Source: Paramecium sonneborni
Lineage: Eukaryota > Ciliophora > Oligohymenophorea > Peniculida > Parameciidae
Direction of reading: 5' to 3'
Assembly (NCBI GenBank): GCA_905182985.1
Contig: CAJJDN010000135.1
Location: 143,411-207,410 of the forward strand
Length of the DNA stretch: 64,000 nt
The notes under the pieces are model-generated. The model searched no databases. It was not told the origin of the DNA and was given only the letters and a program-made list of their open reading frames with translations. The position numbers were made by a program, and so were the translations under genes. Shown here one piece after another: positions 13,481 through 29,200 of the stretch (position 1 is its first letter; each line of letters opens with the position of its first letter).

Positions 13481-14902
13481 AAATAACACATAAATATTGT
13501 GTTGATTTTGATTCTTTTTTAATTATTTTGAAGAAAAATTATCAATAACTTCTTTTTAGGAAAATTTCCCTTGAGGTTGTTATATTTAATTGTTTTTTAT
13601 TTTATAAGTAAATCTACTTTTTCTATCTAGACACATAAGATATATTTTTTTTAATTTTCTATTTAAGCTATAATAGATAAGTTATTTTTGAAAAATCATT
13701 TAGAACAGATATAATTAATTCAAAAGGTTAGATTGATTAATGCAATTCAAGTATTGGTTAATTCTAAGAGAAAAATTTTCTTTTTATTTTTTAAAAATAA
13801 CCAGATTTTATTCCAACCTTAACATAATTAGATCGAAAATAATGAATTTTATATTCTTTTTCTAATTCTCAACATTAAAAAAAAATTCGTAAGCACTCTA
13901 ATCATAGAATCATGGGAATTATTTTCTTAAATACATAAATTAATAGATTAAATATTAGAAAAAAGAAAAATATTAATTTTTTGTCTCAAGGTTTAAATAA
14001 TCAGCATATGCTGAATATTTTATAGTTTGTTGATAATTTACATTAGGCCCTAAAATGGCTAAAAGTCTGAGAGACTTAATTTTATTAAAAAAACTTTGGC
14101 TTTTATGTTACCATCAACAAAATATTCTAGGATTTTTTGTCATATGTATTTAATGACGGAGTTTGCTGATAATATATATTAATAATTTTAGAAGAAATCA
14201 ATTTTATATTAGAAATAGATAACAATTAAGATTTTTGAATTATATGAATATTTTTGCTTTTTTAAATTGTTATATAATTTAATAGAGGGCTTGATTTCTC
14301 ATGGGTTGGGTCAAAATTTCTGATTAATCAAGTTTTATCTTTTTAGAAACAATTAAATTAGTAAATTTTCAAATTTCCCAATATTACTATTTTATATATT
14401 TTTATAGGTATAACTATTGTCAATTCTAAGGAAGCCTAAATGATTTTTAATGAAAAATAAGAAATTTTTTCCTTGATTTGATTTATACGTTGAAATTAGA
14501 TGTAAGAAGCTATATGTTTAACAATATTGTATTATAAAATATATAAAAATTGGCCTAAATTAAAAAAGTAATTTTCAGTATTTATTTTATTAATGACATA
14601 ATTTTTTAAGGGGGGATTTTATATACATATCTTGTAAAATGATAATTGAGAAAGATTCTAAGTATTATATTGCTTAGGTTATTTAATTCTGTATTACGAC
14701 TAATGTCTGTAAGATGTTTTAATAACATTTTTTTAAAACAATAATTCATTGACAGTTTTTCAAACTGTTCAATATCCCAGTATTTATTAATTAGCAAAAG
14801 CAAAAATTAATGTGATTTAAGTTTCTTACAGTTTAAAGTGAAATAGTAATTCTATATGTATTAGAAAAAACATAAAAATAATTTTTTGTTTTTAATCAAC
14901 AA
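13480..14902. other. Intergenic region upstream of the tandem Cys-rich genes
   Basis: This 1.4 kb has no recognised gene. On the minus strand 14606-14803 a frame reading KYWDIEQFEKLSMNYCFKK looks somewhat protein-like, but it lacks an ATG at a sensible place and has no identifiable relatives, so it may be a relic. The last 100-200 bases should hold the promoter of the gene starting at 14903. Confidence 0.4.
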
Positions 14903-17900
14903 ATGGACATGCTAATTTACTTTTAAGTTCTCTTAATGTAGTTTAGTATATTCTGCTGCAGTAAATAAAATTAAATAATTAGATGGCAAGTACATTGTTT
15001 AAACTGATGTAACAATTTAATCAGCTTCTAGTTAATGGAATGACTTAATTTCTAATTCATAACTTGAATTTTGCACAAACGAAAAGTCAGAAAATTTTAT
15101 TGGATAAGCGACAAATTCAAATTAAATATAATGGTAAAGAACTTTCAACATATATCCCTTAACTAATAAGGTTTATATATACTTTGAATATCAAATATCT
15201 GGTGAATGGAATGATAAAGAAGTAGAATTATATATAAATGATGTTAAATAAGGCTCAGAAAAGATCTAATTTATAGATACAAATAAATTGTGTAATGGAA
15301 AGTAAAAAATTGAGTTAAAATTAGTTTTCTTTATAATTCTTATATGTATTTAGTATACAACTAGCCATAAAATAGCTTAGCCTTAGAAATAAGAGTTAAT
15401 CAAATTAATATAGGACTTTATTTAAAAAATTTGATTTTAATTTAATAAACATAGAGAGGTAAAGGAGAAATATTATAAACAATGATTCACTTACCTATTT
15501 GTGGTAGTGATCAAATTCTTGATCATTATTATTGTAAATGTAGTAATGCATTGGTTTATCAATCTAATTAATGCGTTTCTAGTTGTGGTTAAAATTTTTT
15601 ATACAGTTTAAACAAAAATCAATGTTATTAGAAACAAAATTGTGCTGCTTGTGTAGGATTAAATGAAAACTTATAATGCGACTAAGGATATTATGCCTAT
15701 ATGGAATCAGACTAAGATTTACCAGTTTGTATATCAAAATGTCCAAATAATTTTTACTAAGATGAAACTACCTAAAAGTGTTTGGATTATCAATAATATT
15801 TATCTACAAATTAAAATTCAGGATGTATGATATATAAGTTTGATATTTAGATCCTATCGATTATATGTATTTTATAAAGAACATTCCAGAATTCATCCAT
15901 TTTTTATAACTAAATGATTTAATTGTTTAAATTGTTTCAGAACCTAGAAGATCTAAAGAACGTAACTTTTTTTATTTAGATAATAACTTTTATGTTGGAT
16001 CATATAGCAGTTTTTAAAATTAAACGATTTAAATATAAACAATTATTAAAAATCCATAACATAAAGTAAAATTTAGAGCGACTTGCCATTTTATAGATTT
16101 TTATCCAACAAATTTTGAGGTGTTGATTAATGATGAAAAACAAGCTGATATTGTATTATAATAGGATGTTTAAAATCGGATAAAATAAGATAAATAAGAT
16201 TATATTGTAAATAATGAATGGACTTGGTAGAAATCTAAAGAGGATAATTTAGTAAGAAATTCTATCCAATTTAAAGTAGAATAACCTTAATAAGATGGAG
16301 AATATATAGGTTATTTTTACTTAGAAGATATTCATATATACTCATTTTAATGTATGACTGGATGTCAAAGTTGCTTTACAGATACATCATGTCCACCTTG
16401 TACAAATCCTGCACATAAGAATGCTTAAGATTGTACTTGTTTATAAGGTTATGCTTTACAGAATGATATCTGCATAGTATGTCCTACTTATTGCACTACT
16501 TGTATATCAGAAGGAGTTTGTGTAGATTGTGTTGCTTCTACATAAAGATTAAATTCTCCAAATTGTGATTAATGCCCAAATTAATTGTTTGCAACACCTG
16601 ATGTGGACAATTGTCAACCATGTTAAATAGGTTGTTTAAAATGTATAGAATTGGCAAATTGTATAATTTGTTTAAGTGAATATTTTAAAGATAAAAGTAA
16701 TTAATGTGTATAGCAATGTTCTGATGGATATTATAATGATAATACTGATATTAATAATCCAAAATGTACATAATGTGATCCAAATTGTTTAAAATGTGAA
16801 ATAATTGGAACACATTGTACTGATTGTATACCTAAAGGTTATTTAGTTAATAATCATTGTTTTATATGTTTATAAGGTGAATACTTTTCAGGAACAGCAT
16901 GTTTAAATTGTATTAGTGGATGTTAAAATTGTGTATCACCAATATGTGAATAATGTTTGGAAGGATATTATTACATGTAGAATAAAAACGAATGTTAAGT
17001 AATATGTGATGATGGTTATTTTGGGAATTATGAAGCTAGATTATGTGAATAATGTGATGCAAATTGTAAAACATGTGATAAAAGTACAAATTTTGATTGT
17101 TTATCATGTTATCCTGGTAATGTGTTAAATTTATATAATATCATAAGTGGATAATGTAAATTTACTTGTTTACCAGGATTCTATAAATTAGATGACAAAT
17201 GTTTTAAGTGTTGGAAAGGTTGTGCATCTTGTATTGATTAAACCTAAAATTGTCTAGTATGTGCATAAAATTATTACAGATTAAAAAATAATGGATTATG
17301 TTACTCATTATGTCCTGATGGATATTATAATAATAATATTGGAAGTCTATGTTCTCCATGTCATCCTATATGCAAAACTTGTTATGGATTATTACCATAA
17401 AATTGTCTATCTTGTAATTCTCCATTGGCTTATTTTGAAAATGAATGCTTATCTGAATGTTAAGATGGGTATGGAAATGTTAATAATATTTGTACTCCTT
17501 GTGTAAATAATTGTAAAAAATGTTTTGGTACATTACAGAATCAATGTCTTTTTTGTGCCTAAGGATACTATTATTTAAATAACTAATGTTATATTAAATG
17601 TCCTCGTTTTTATTATAGTATAAGACCTCAATATATTTGTAAATGCTAATTCACTAATTGTATCGAATGTACAGAGAATTAATATTACTTCAATAATCTA
17701 TGTTATGAAACTTGTCCCTAAGGTTATTTTGGATTCAATAATTTGTGTAATCTATGTGATATTACATGTAAAACATGTTTTGGTGAAGATGCAATTGAAT
17801 GCTTAAGTTGTAATAATAGTCTTATACTATTTAAAAATAAATGTATTCCTTAATGTTTAGGTAATACTTACCATGACATTTTAACTAATGAATGTAAATA

Positions 17901-20900
17901 TTGTAATTCAGAATGTCTTGCTTGTAATGGACCTAATGATAATAATTGTTTAGTATGTCATTAAAATAAATTATTAACTATGCAAGGATATTGTAAAGAT
18001 GAATGTCCAAATGATTAATATGCAGTAATCTCTGAAAATAAATGTTATCATTGTCATTCATCATGTTAAACTTGTTTTGGATCCTCATATTAAAATTGTC
18101 TAACTTGTGCTGTTTATTTTTACTTATTTGAATGCGTAGATTCATGTCCTGAGGGTTTTAAAGTAAGTAAAAATTAATTATAATGTGAACCAGATTTTGA
18201 AATAGTTCTTGCTTATTGTAGTTATTAATGTGATACTTGTTGGTTAATACCTAGATTCTGTAAAAGTTGTGCTGCTAATCGTGCTCCAAATCCTCCTAAT
18301 TGCGATTGTGAAATAGGTTATTTTGATGATGGTGTAAATTCATTATGTTTAAAATGTGATAATAAATGTGGTTCTTGTAAGGGTTTAGCTAATAATTGTA
18401 TAAAATGTAAAGGTGATAGACAATACCCATAATGTACATGTCCTAATTATTATTATGATGATGGAATATCTGTAAATTGTATTAGATGTTAAGACAATTG
18501 TTAAAATTGTGATTCTTTTGGATGTACAATATGTTTAGCTGATCGTATCAATTTACCTAATTGTATATGTAAAGATGGTTACTATGATTCTTATACTTAT
18601 TATTGTTAATAATGTTCTTAAAGATGTTTAACTTGTGAAGGAACTGCTAATCTTTGTAATACTTGTGCTAGTATTAGAATTGATCCTCCTATTTGTAAAT
18701 GTCCTATAGGATATTTTGAGAATACAGATATAGATTGTTAAGCTTGTGATCCAACATGTATTGATTGTAATTAATATGGATGTTTATCATGTTTTGGAAA
18801 TAGAATTGGCCCTATTTTTGGTGAATGTAAATGTGCTGCAAAAGGAGTTAGTAGATACAATATTGGATCAATTTATTGTACTGATTGTTCTGTCGGAGTA
18901 CCATATTTTGCATTGAATGAAGAATTTACAGGATTTTCATTTGATTTTGGAGGAGCAGTTGCTTTCATACCTTTTGAAACTCAATCTCTATGTTAAGCAT
19001 TTTTTTAACCTGAATCTTTATTGAAATTAGGAACAAACCCTTAATGTGATTTAGAATTTAATGTTTATTTTGGTGACAATCCCACCATTAAAGTAGGTGA
19101 TTCATTAAAATTAAATAGAGAATTCGCATTAAGTGGATGTCTACACAAATTCATTTAAATAATTCCTATGCCTTTATCTATACCTATTACAATTGATAAA
19201 ATAACACATAAACCAAATCTTAAATTTAAAGATCTTAACAATCCTAATATATGTGAATCTTTGAAAATTGAGTTTGATTCATTGATATTCAATGGAAAAT
19301 AACCATTCCAAATCCTCTCATGGAATCTCGTATTGCCTCCACCTCCTTTTCCAATTCTTGAAAACATTCTATTAAATCATACAATTAATCATTACCCTTA
19401 TTTAGAATTCCCACCAAAACTATTCTAAAGTGAAGTCACTTATAAATTTAGCGTTACTGTTGAAAGTTTCGCATTATTATAAAATACAATTGATGTCTAA
19501 TTTTAAGCTATTCAAAAATCTTCTATTATATTTGAAACCAAATCAATCCTCAATTAATTTTATAGATATCAAAAAATATCCATTCCAAATTTATTGTAAT
19601 ACATTAACTGCGTTGAAAAGAATCCACCTCCTTAAATTCTCTATTACGAAATCTATCTAAACAATTTCAAATTATTAATTATCAATGGTTCCCTAACTGA
19701 AAATCTAACCGACGGTTATCAATATGATGTTCCTCTTACTTTTGAACCATACTTTTTTAATTTTAATAATCCCTTCCTTTTAACTTACAGTACCATTTTA
19801 ACCAGAAAAGATTACACAGTAGAAAGTCTATCAACATTTGAGTTCTTTATTGTTCCATCTAGTCCTATAATCACTATACAAGGAGGAAATAGAATGATTG
19901 GATTCACAGATAAATTATAATTAAATACAACTATTACTGATCTTGATTATACAGATCAAGAAGCTAAATAATTATAATATGAATGCTTCTGGTAATGTGT
20001 TGATATTGTCAATGGACAATTATGTTAAAATCAATAAAATTAACTTCTAGAATTTAATACTAGCTGTTCTCAGTAAATCAAACCAAAAACTTTCTATGCA
20101 TATACAGTATCCAATTTTGAAGTTAGTATTTGGAAATAAAATACTAAGTATTCTACTACAGTCTCTATCTAATTTATTGAATTAGACCTACCTATCTTAA
20201 CTATTTATGGTGGAAACTCAGAATAACTTTACAATTACTATGATGAACTTATATTCACTATTTACTACCCTGGAGTGAATCCTGATTTATTAATGTATGC
20301 AGGAGCTATTATTTATGATTTTTAAGTCTAGGCTACATTTGAATTCTTTTATCTGCAATTTAAATATAAATAGTAGAATCATTTTACTGATTTACTTTTA
20401 AATCAAAGTAACATCTTAAAACTAAGACTATCAGTCTATGATCCTCGCTTTATTCTTCCATCTATAAATACTTAAGGTTTAACAATGAATATTCCCCCTA
20501 AGAATTGTTCAATATCCTACTAATCACCTGAAAGCTTTGTTGAATTCTTAGATGATTTGAATATCTCAATTATTAATTGTCAAGATGTTCATAATCCTTT
20601 GAATTATAATGTGTATCTATTTCCTAATCGCACCATCTATCACTAAGATTTAATTAATTCTAAATACCATAATTTCATTATTCTCAAGAGTTTTTAATCA
20701 TCAAATAAGTTCAAATTAAACTTGCCTTACTATTCTGACACTGAATGCTTACTACTATTCAACATCAAAGATTCTAAACAAGGTATTGTAAATCTAACAT
20801 TATCAATTAATGTGAAGGAATTTAAAAAGATTGACAAAAGTACTTTCACTGACTATCAATCAAATCTTATTAGTTTTGATGATTAACTAATCGGCTATGT

Positions 20901-23019
20901 CTTAATTACTGAAAGACTTAAACAAATCAAATAACTCAAATTATATAAACAAAATCTCTACTAGACAATACTTTCACTTGATGTTAATTAAACTCTCTAA
21001 GCTAATCAAACCGAACCCTTATATCGATCTATTTCCAATTTATTAAGTCATAATGTAACATTAGTATCCTTAAAGGAAACACTCCTACTGAATCAAATCA
21101 ATTATCGAATAACTTAGTCATACTCTACATTATCACACTACTTTACTATCTAAAAGCAAAGTCTCCTAACTTCAGAATAAAACTTAGACAAAAATGATCA
21201 TATTAGATTATATTATATTTTTGCAGACATCCTTTCATCCTGTATAAAATACAAGGTTAAGAAAAATGTTACATCAGATGAAATCTTACATCTTTTGAGC
21301 AAATTACAATCTTAATTACAATCTATTAGTGTAATTAATGAACCTCTATATAAAATGATTTAAAATTCAGTTAATCTAAATTTTGGATATGTTACCCAAA
21401 AATAAGTTGAATTAATTATTGGCCTTAATTCTACTCTTGATCAACCTGTCGGAGATAGTGAAGAAGCCAATAATATTTATTAGACTTCTACCAATTATTA
21501 TCATTTCTCAATTACTAGATACAAAGATAATCCTTATTATCCCACTCCTGAATTTCCTAAAAATAGTAGCGGTTATTAAGCTATTGAACCTAAATTAAAA
21601 ACTCCAGAAAGCTCTCAAAATAGTATTCTAAAATAGGATATTTAATTTTCTTTCCCGAAAGTTAAAAACTTGAAACCCAATACAACTTTAGAATGTATTT
21701 CTTAATTATAAAATAATACATGGACAGTAGATGTTTGTAAAACAGTTAAAAAAGATATTGAAATTATTTGTAAATGTGAAAAATTAAATCCTACTTCTGT
21801 TATGGAATCGATTGATTATATTCTAGATAAAGGAAACTAAATATTTTCTTTAAACACACTTGAAAATTTTGCTTCTTTTCCATTTTATCAAACTATTATT
21901 TTTTACTTCTATGTTACAATCACTGCCTTATATTTAGGAATTGTTTATTGGGGTATTAGAGTAGATGCTGAAATGTTTTAAAAAATACATATTGAATAAG
22001 AACAAGCAAAAAAAAATCCAGATATAAAAAACACTGTGGAAAATAAATTAATTAAGAATAAAAAAGAATCTAAATATACTAAAACTGGATAACTAAGAGA
22101 TTCCTCTATTGAACATTAACATGCTTTGCCTTTATTCAAAAGAAATATTTTTGGAACTGGACTTTCTTATGGTGCAATTATTTTAAATAGATTTTAAAAA
22201 CCATTAAATTCACCTTAAAACTTATAAAACACTAAATAAACAACCTAAGATACTAAAACAGATTCAAAAGATATAAACAAAATTGAATCATTATTTAGTC
22301 AATCTTAAATGATGTAATCAACAAGAATCATTAAATAAGGATTGATCAATTCTTAACAAGAATCTCTTAAATCAGAGGAAATATCTAAAGAGAATTAATT
22401 ATAAAGGAAACTCACTATCCAAGATATTGGACTTAGAAGTATGTTAATAAAAAGATTAATTACTAATTTTAAAGCATATATAGAATTTCTTAAATTCTTC
22501 CATTAAATTCTATAAATAATTTATAAAGCTGATCCAACCAAACCAAGAGGATTGAGAGCTTCAATTGTTTATACGAGTTGTTTAGGTGGAATAGCCATCA
22601 TATTTATATTTTAATAACCTAATAATTTAAATTTCACTATAGCATTGGCTCTTCTAACAGCCCCAGCAAATAAAATTTATTAAATAATCTTAGAAAAATC
22701 CTTATCTAATAAATCTAAAATTGTCAGAATGATTGGTATTGTAATAATGATTGGAAGTGCTGCACTTATTTCATACATTTTGTTAGCAGGTTTGGTATTG
22801 ATGAATTCAATAAGTTAATCAAATTAATAAAGTCTAATTTTTATTGGAGCCTTTCTTACGGATAATATAATATATAGTCCACTATCTTTATTAATTTCTT
22901 ATATAATACATATGGACATAATAAAAATTCCATTTCTTTAAAGTATTTTGTGTAAAATTCTTGATGAGAAAACTAAAGAATTTTTGTATGGTTTAACAGA
23001 AAATGTTGTTAGAAATTGA
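14903..23019 (+). CDS. Giant furin-like Cys-rich / REJ / GPS-like membrane protein (paralogue B)
   Basis: ATG 14903 (MDMLIYFQVLLMQFSIFCC, signal peptide), a 22-nt intron 14961-14982 as in paralogue A, another at 15825-15850, and TGA 23017-23019; about 2,650 residues. Order: signal peptide; N-terminal beta-sandwich (VYIYFEYQISGEWNDKE) to about 16330; furin-like CxxC repeats 16350-18880; REJ/Ig-like beta-rich region 18900-21700 (IQGGNRMIGFTDKLQL); a GPS-like segment near 21720-21800 (WTVDVCKTVKK...ICKCEKLNPTSVM); then membrane helices from 21890 (YQTIIFYFYVTITALYLGIV) to the end with a charged cytoplasmic loop between. This is the layout of polycystin-1/REJ-type receptors without a visible PLAT domain. 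A surface or ciliary membrane receptor or adhesion role is inferred. Confidence 0.85.
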
Positions 23020-23229
23020 TTAATTGAAAAATCATAAATAAAAATTTATTTTCATAGAAGTTAAATATAATTAATTATAAATAATTAATAATTGTTAAGA
23101 ATAGGATAAAATAGTTAGGGAAGAATGAAAGCTTTTGATTACTTAATTGTATTTTAATTTTTAGAAAATAAGTGTTTTTATCTGATTATCTAGAAATTTA
23201 GATTTTAATTAATTAATATTTTTTTTCAT

Positions 23230-26200
23230 ATGAAGATCTTGCTTTTCTTGATAACAAAACTATATTTAGGTATGATAAAGATATATGTAGCCATGAGTTC
23301 ATCTTATAAATTAGTGAAATCTGATATAGTTACAACAGGAGCACATACTTGGATTGATGAGACATCTACAGCCTTAGCCACAACAGCTACATTGTGCTAA
23401 TCTTTAAAACAACCTTACGTTACTGTAAGTAGTCATTTGGCAAAATCAATATCGAATGAATATATCGTTACGGACAATGACCATGAGATATATATTAAAG
23501 TAATTGTAGCAGGAACTTGGACGGGGGATTCTTTGGTAATAAAAAGTGGTACAACAACACTATTATCACAACCTCTAACTACAGCTTCATAATTGAATGA
23601 AAATTATTGTACATTATCTAAGTAAAATTATGAAATTAATGGATAGTGTAAAAGTTTTGGTTTTAAAGGTCGTGGCAGCTAAAACATCATTATTAACTAG
23701 TGGTTCAGATAAAGCATTGAAATTGGTAATTAGTATACCATCTCTGAATGATGCTGCAAAAATAAAAACTTTATATGTAGGTCCAGTATTAATTTATGAA
23801 ATTGGTAATTCGGTTGCAACAACGAATACATATATAGCAAATTAAGAGTACGATTATTTTACATCATCATCATAAAATCCAAATACAGTTTTAGGAAGTT
23901 TTAGTTATACTTCAATAAATTCGATAGCATCTTAGAAATATGATTTACTTACATTTGGACTCTTAAACGCCAACTTTTTAATTGGAGGATATAAAAGATG
24001 GAATAATGGAATAATAACGTTTAGTTAGACATTATCAGTTCATTATAAGATTAAATTCAGTTTTTACGTTTATACATTTGATACAACAACTATATTAACA
24101 TCAAGTAACTTAATAATTACAGTTAATGGTGCATCTGGTTCAGTTGTAGTTCCAAGCACTTCAATTAGTAGAATATAGGCAGGTAATCTCTATGGAGATA
24201 GTGGAACAGATTCTGTTTATTTTATAGAATATGAATTAGATCATGTTAATACTAATCTTTAAATAACAATTGAATTAACAGATACAATATATCTGGGAAT
24301 AACAAACTTTTATCTACTTTCAAAGAATTGTCCTTAATTTTGTTCTGCTTGTAGAACAGAAGGTACTTGTGATGCCTGTTCTAGTATTGATAATAGAAAT
24401 TAAGTCACTTGTTAATGTAATGAATAATACTACGAAGATTTAGTCAATTATGTTTGCAAACGTAAGAACTTATATTAATATTTATTAAGCCTGCGATTAT
24501 AGATGTGCTAAATGTATATATGATCCAGCAGAAACATTAGGAAATTGTTTGTTATGTAAATATGGTTTCAATATAAATACTAAATGTTCTACTTGTATTC
24601 ATTCATATCAATTTGAAAATAAAATTGCTGTAAAATGTGAAAGTATACAAGTCTTTCTACATTCATAGATTGTTAACCATGTTGTTTGACTTGTTCTGGT
24701 CCAACTGATAAAGATTGTATCACATTCAAAAAACCATATATGATCATGCCTGATAACCAAGCTGTATTAAGTTGCCCTCCTAATTCTTATATTGTATAAC
24801 AAACTCCAGATAGAACTCTCTGTGTTATGTGTGATGTAATCATTTAATCATATACATTTCTTAGGTAAGTTGTAAAACTTGTGCTGAAACTCCCTCTAAA
24901 TGTACAAGTTGTTATGATGGTTCAGATTTACTATTCAATCAATGCTTATTATCATGTCCTACTAAAACATATAGATTAAATAAAGATTGCACTCCTTGTT
25001 AAGATCCTTAATGTGAAATTTGTTCAGAATCTTAATGTCTGATGTGTCTAGAAAATAAATTTATGTCTAGAATCTCAAAACTATGTATATCTCCATGTGA
25101 TACTGGATATTATGGGGATGGTCTTACAAGATCATGCAAAAAATGTCATCAAACATGTAAGGAATGTGTAAGTCCTCTATTTTAAAAATGCTCAACATGT
25201 CCAGATAATACATATATGTTGGTTTTAGATACTACTCTTGTAACAGGAATATGTTACAAAGTTTGTAAAGAAGGATATTATCCATCTGGTAAATTTTGTG
25301 TTGAATGTTTTTCTGGTTGTCAATTTTGCACATCTCCAACAGTTTGTCAAACTTGTAAAGCTGGATTTTATTTATATAATGATTTTTGTGTAGAGACATG
25401 TCCATCTAAAATGTATGCTAATCAATATGTTTAAAAATGTTTAAAATGTAATGAGGCTTGTATTGAATGTACTGGAGGAGAGAATTACTAATGTTTAACT
25501 TGTAGTGGAGGACTTTAACAATATTAAGGAAAATGCTATCCTATTTGTCCAATTGGAACAGTTGGAATAAATGGTATTTGCGAAAATTGTGCATTTAATT
25601 GTGATATTTGTGTAGGTACAAATATTTATGATTGTACATAATGCAGTACTTAAAAGTTTATTTTAAATGGATAATGTTATGAGACATGTCCTCCATCATA
25701 TCAAGGTGATATAACAACATTTAAATGTGAGTTTTGTATAGATAATTGTGAAACATGTATATCAAGTTCTTGTAAATTATGTTTAAGTGGATATTTCTTT
25801 TAAGAGGGTCAATGTCTCTCTTCTTGTTTTGATGGTTTTTATAAAAATATTGATAATAGAAAATGTTAACCATGTAATTTTGTTTGTAAAACATGTACTG
25901 GTCCAGATATTGATGAATGTTTAACTTGTCCAAGTAGTTACTATTTCTATTTTAATAATTGTTTACCAGAATGTCCAGAAGGATATTATGGAGCAACAGG
26001 TCGAATATGTACAGCTTGTCATTCTACTTGTTTGACATGTTTTGGTAATTAATTAAATAATTGTAATTCTTGTCCACTTACTTCATACCTCTATTAATAA
26101 AAATGTTTAACAACTTGTCCTGATGGAACATATGCTTCAGATATTTATTAATCATGTATGCCTTGTCATGCTACTTGTTTAACTTGTTAAGGAGGTTCAA

Positions 26201-29200
26201 GTTATGATTGTTTAACATGTCCAGTGCTCATTGAAAGAATGCAATGTGTAATTGAATGTAGTGGTGGATACTCACAAACTGGAGTAGAATGTCATCCTAC
26301 AGTATAAATTACTGTAAATTGTGATCCACAATGTGCAACTTGTGCATTATAAGCATCTAATTGTGTTACATGTTAACCATCAAGATAATAAAATAAACCA
26401 TAGTGTACTTGCTAAAAAGGCTTCTATGATGTTGGAGCAGCTGATTGTTTACCTTGTCAACATAAATGTGCTACATGCAAAATTCAAGCTGATAATTGTT
26501 AAACTTGTAAAGGTAATAGATTTGGAGCAACTTGTAATTGTCCAGACTATTATTATGAAGATGGACTCTCATTGAATTGTCCTAAATGTGATTATAAATG
26601 TGAATTGTGTACAAATAATATTTGTACAACATGTGCAGATAGAAGAATAGATTTACCTTCATGTACATGTCCAGTTGGATTTTATGATAATTTAACTCCA
26701 ATTTGTTAACCTTGTAGTAGTGTGTGTAAAACATGTGTGGATATGGCAGATAAATGTGTAGAATGTTCTGGAATAAGAGAGAATGCACCATTTTGTACAT
26801 GTCCTTCTGGTTATTTTGATTTTTCAGAATAATGTTTGAAATGTGCATTTGAATGTGTTGAATGTGATTCAAATGGATGTGTAAGTTGTTAAGGTAATAT
26901 GAGTGGTCCATTTGTTGGTAAATGTATATGTAAAGATGGATATTCTAGAAAGAGTATAGGATCTATATATTGTACAAATTGTAATATGGGTGTACCATAT
27001 TCAATATTAAAATCTGGATTAAATAAAATAAAGATAGATTTCGGAGGACCTTTGGATTTAGTCGATGAAACAAAGACAGGTTGCGATTAATATTTTTAGA
27101 GTTCCACTCTTTCAACATTAGGAACAAGTCCAGAGTGTAGTATAGAGGAAAGTTCAATTATAGTAACATTGGGTAAGTATGCTACAATTATAATTGGACA
27201 TAATTTTTCATTTGGGAGTGGATTTAAATTAAAAATATGTTCATCAGGTTTTCCTGAATATTAACCTAGTAGTTTGATTAAAGATCCCTCAGTATCAGAT
27301 GAAGAGAATCTGCCATATATAACATTTGTAGCCCAATAACCAAAAACAATTTGTGAGGCTGTAGTAATAAAATATACTCTTGGTAATACTGGAAGTAGAA
27401 ATTTAAATATATTCAATTGGGAATTAACATAACCTTAAAATTATGTGAATGATTAATTAAATACCGTATTAAGTTCGATAACTCCTTCTAAGACATTTGA
27501 TATGAATATAACAATACCTAGATTAGTATTGAAACCATTTACAACATTTGGATTCAATATTTAATTATAAAATTTCTTAAATTTAGAAGCAACTAATACC
27601 TTTTTTGTTTAAACATTAGGTCCTGCATAAATAGGTATATAAGAACCGGAAGAATAGAATACATTTTATAGATATGAAACCACTCTTCTGAATTTTACAT
27701 TTGTATACTCAAATTGTACTCTAACTTCAGAGATGACTGAAACAATCCACATATAGATATAATTGGATTAGAAAATATTATAAGAATAGAGTGAGACTTA
27801 TTTTTTATAGATGAGTTCTGCATTTGACTTTTAAATTCCAATAGATCCTTATATTTTATAGATTGGATCAAATAATATTAGTGTTACTATAACAGTACCA
27901 GCTTAATCATTATCAACAAATATATACATGAATTAAGAAATAGCTGAAGGAACTTTAATTGTAAAAGTTAATGGTGGTAATAGATAAGTTGGAGATGTAG
28001 CTACAGTTATTTTAACAGCATCAGTTATAGATTAAGATCTTGATCCTAAAGAAACAGATACATTCTAATATGAATTTTCATGGTCTTGTTTTGATGTATT
28101 GAAAGGTGCAGATTGTTTAGATTTATATGGAAAATTAATTAAATATCCTAAAGGGAAATCTGTTGTTATTTAAGCCAGTGAACTTACATAATATAATTCT
28201 TATGTATTTAGAGCTGAAACAAAGAAGGGCAATAAAGAAGCATCTGGAAAATCAATGATTCAAATTGTAGAAGTCGATGTTCCTTAATTATAATCTAGTA
28301 ATGAAAAATAAGAAGCAGAAATCGTTTAATAAACCTATAATTATTATGATGAAATCTAATTATCCTTTTAATATGAATCTGCTAATCCTGATAATCTATT
28401 TTATTCAGCAACTATAATTTATGATTAAGTCTCTGTCAAATCTTTTAAATTCTATAGTCTAACATTTAAATTTAGATTACTTGATTATTTCACCAAACTT
28501 AATTCTCTTCAAGGCAATTAAATTACCCTTAGAACATCTGTGTATAATCCTACCTTTGTTATGCCATCATTAAGAAGTATTGTTTTAACATATAATTTAC
28601 CTCCCAATAACTGTTCACTAATCTTCAATAATCAAGATCAGATTATTTATGAATTAAAAACCTATGTTAATATCACTATCGCTTATTGTGAAGATGAAGA
28701 TCTACCTTTAGAATATAAAGTATTATTCTACAATGATAAAGATACATATGATTATGATTTCTCTACTGGAAAATATATCAATAATATCAATATCTTAGAT
28801 TATCAATCCAATAATACATTCCTATTTCAATTACCATTCGTAGGTCCTCAACAATCATTCAATTAAACATCTTTTCTATTATTTATGATCAAAGACAAAA
28901 AAAATGGAATTTCTAATCTTACTACACCAATTATAATCACTAAAAATTTTGATATTAATTAAACAACTATGGCTAAACTTATTGAACATGCTGAAACTCT
29001 ATAAGATACACTCTAAGTCTAAGATCTAATTATCAGTAGAGTTACTCAAATGGATAATTACTCATCATTTAAATATGATCTAATTAGAAAAAATGATCTG
29101 ATAGCATAAAATGATCTACCTATTGATAAATAAAATACTCTACTCTATTAAATGATTCAATTAATTAATGACAAAGAAGTCACCTCACAATTCCAAGTTC

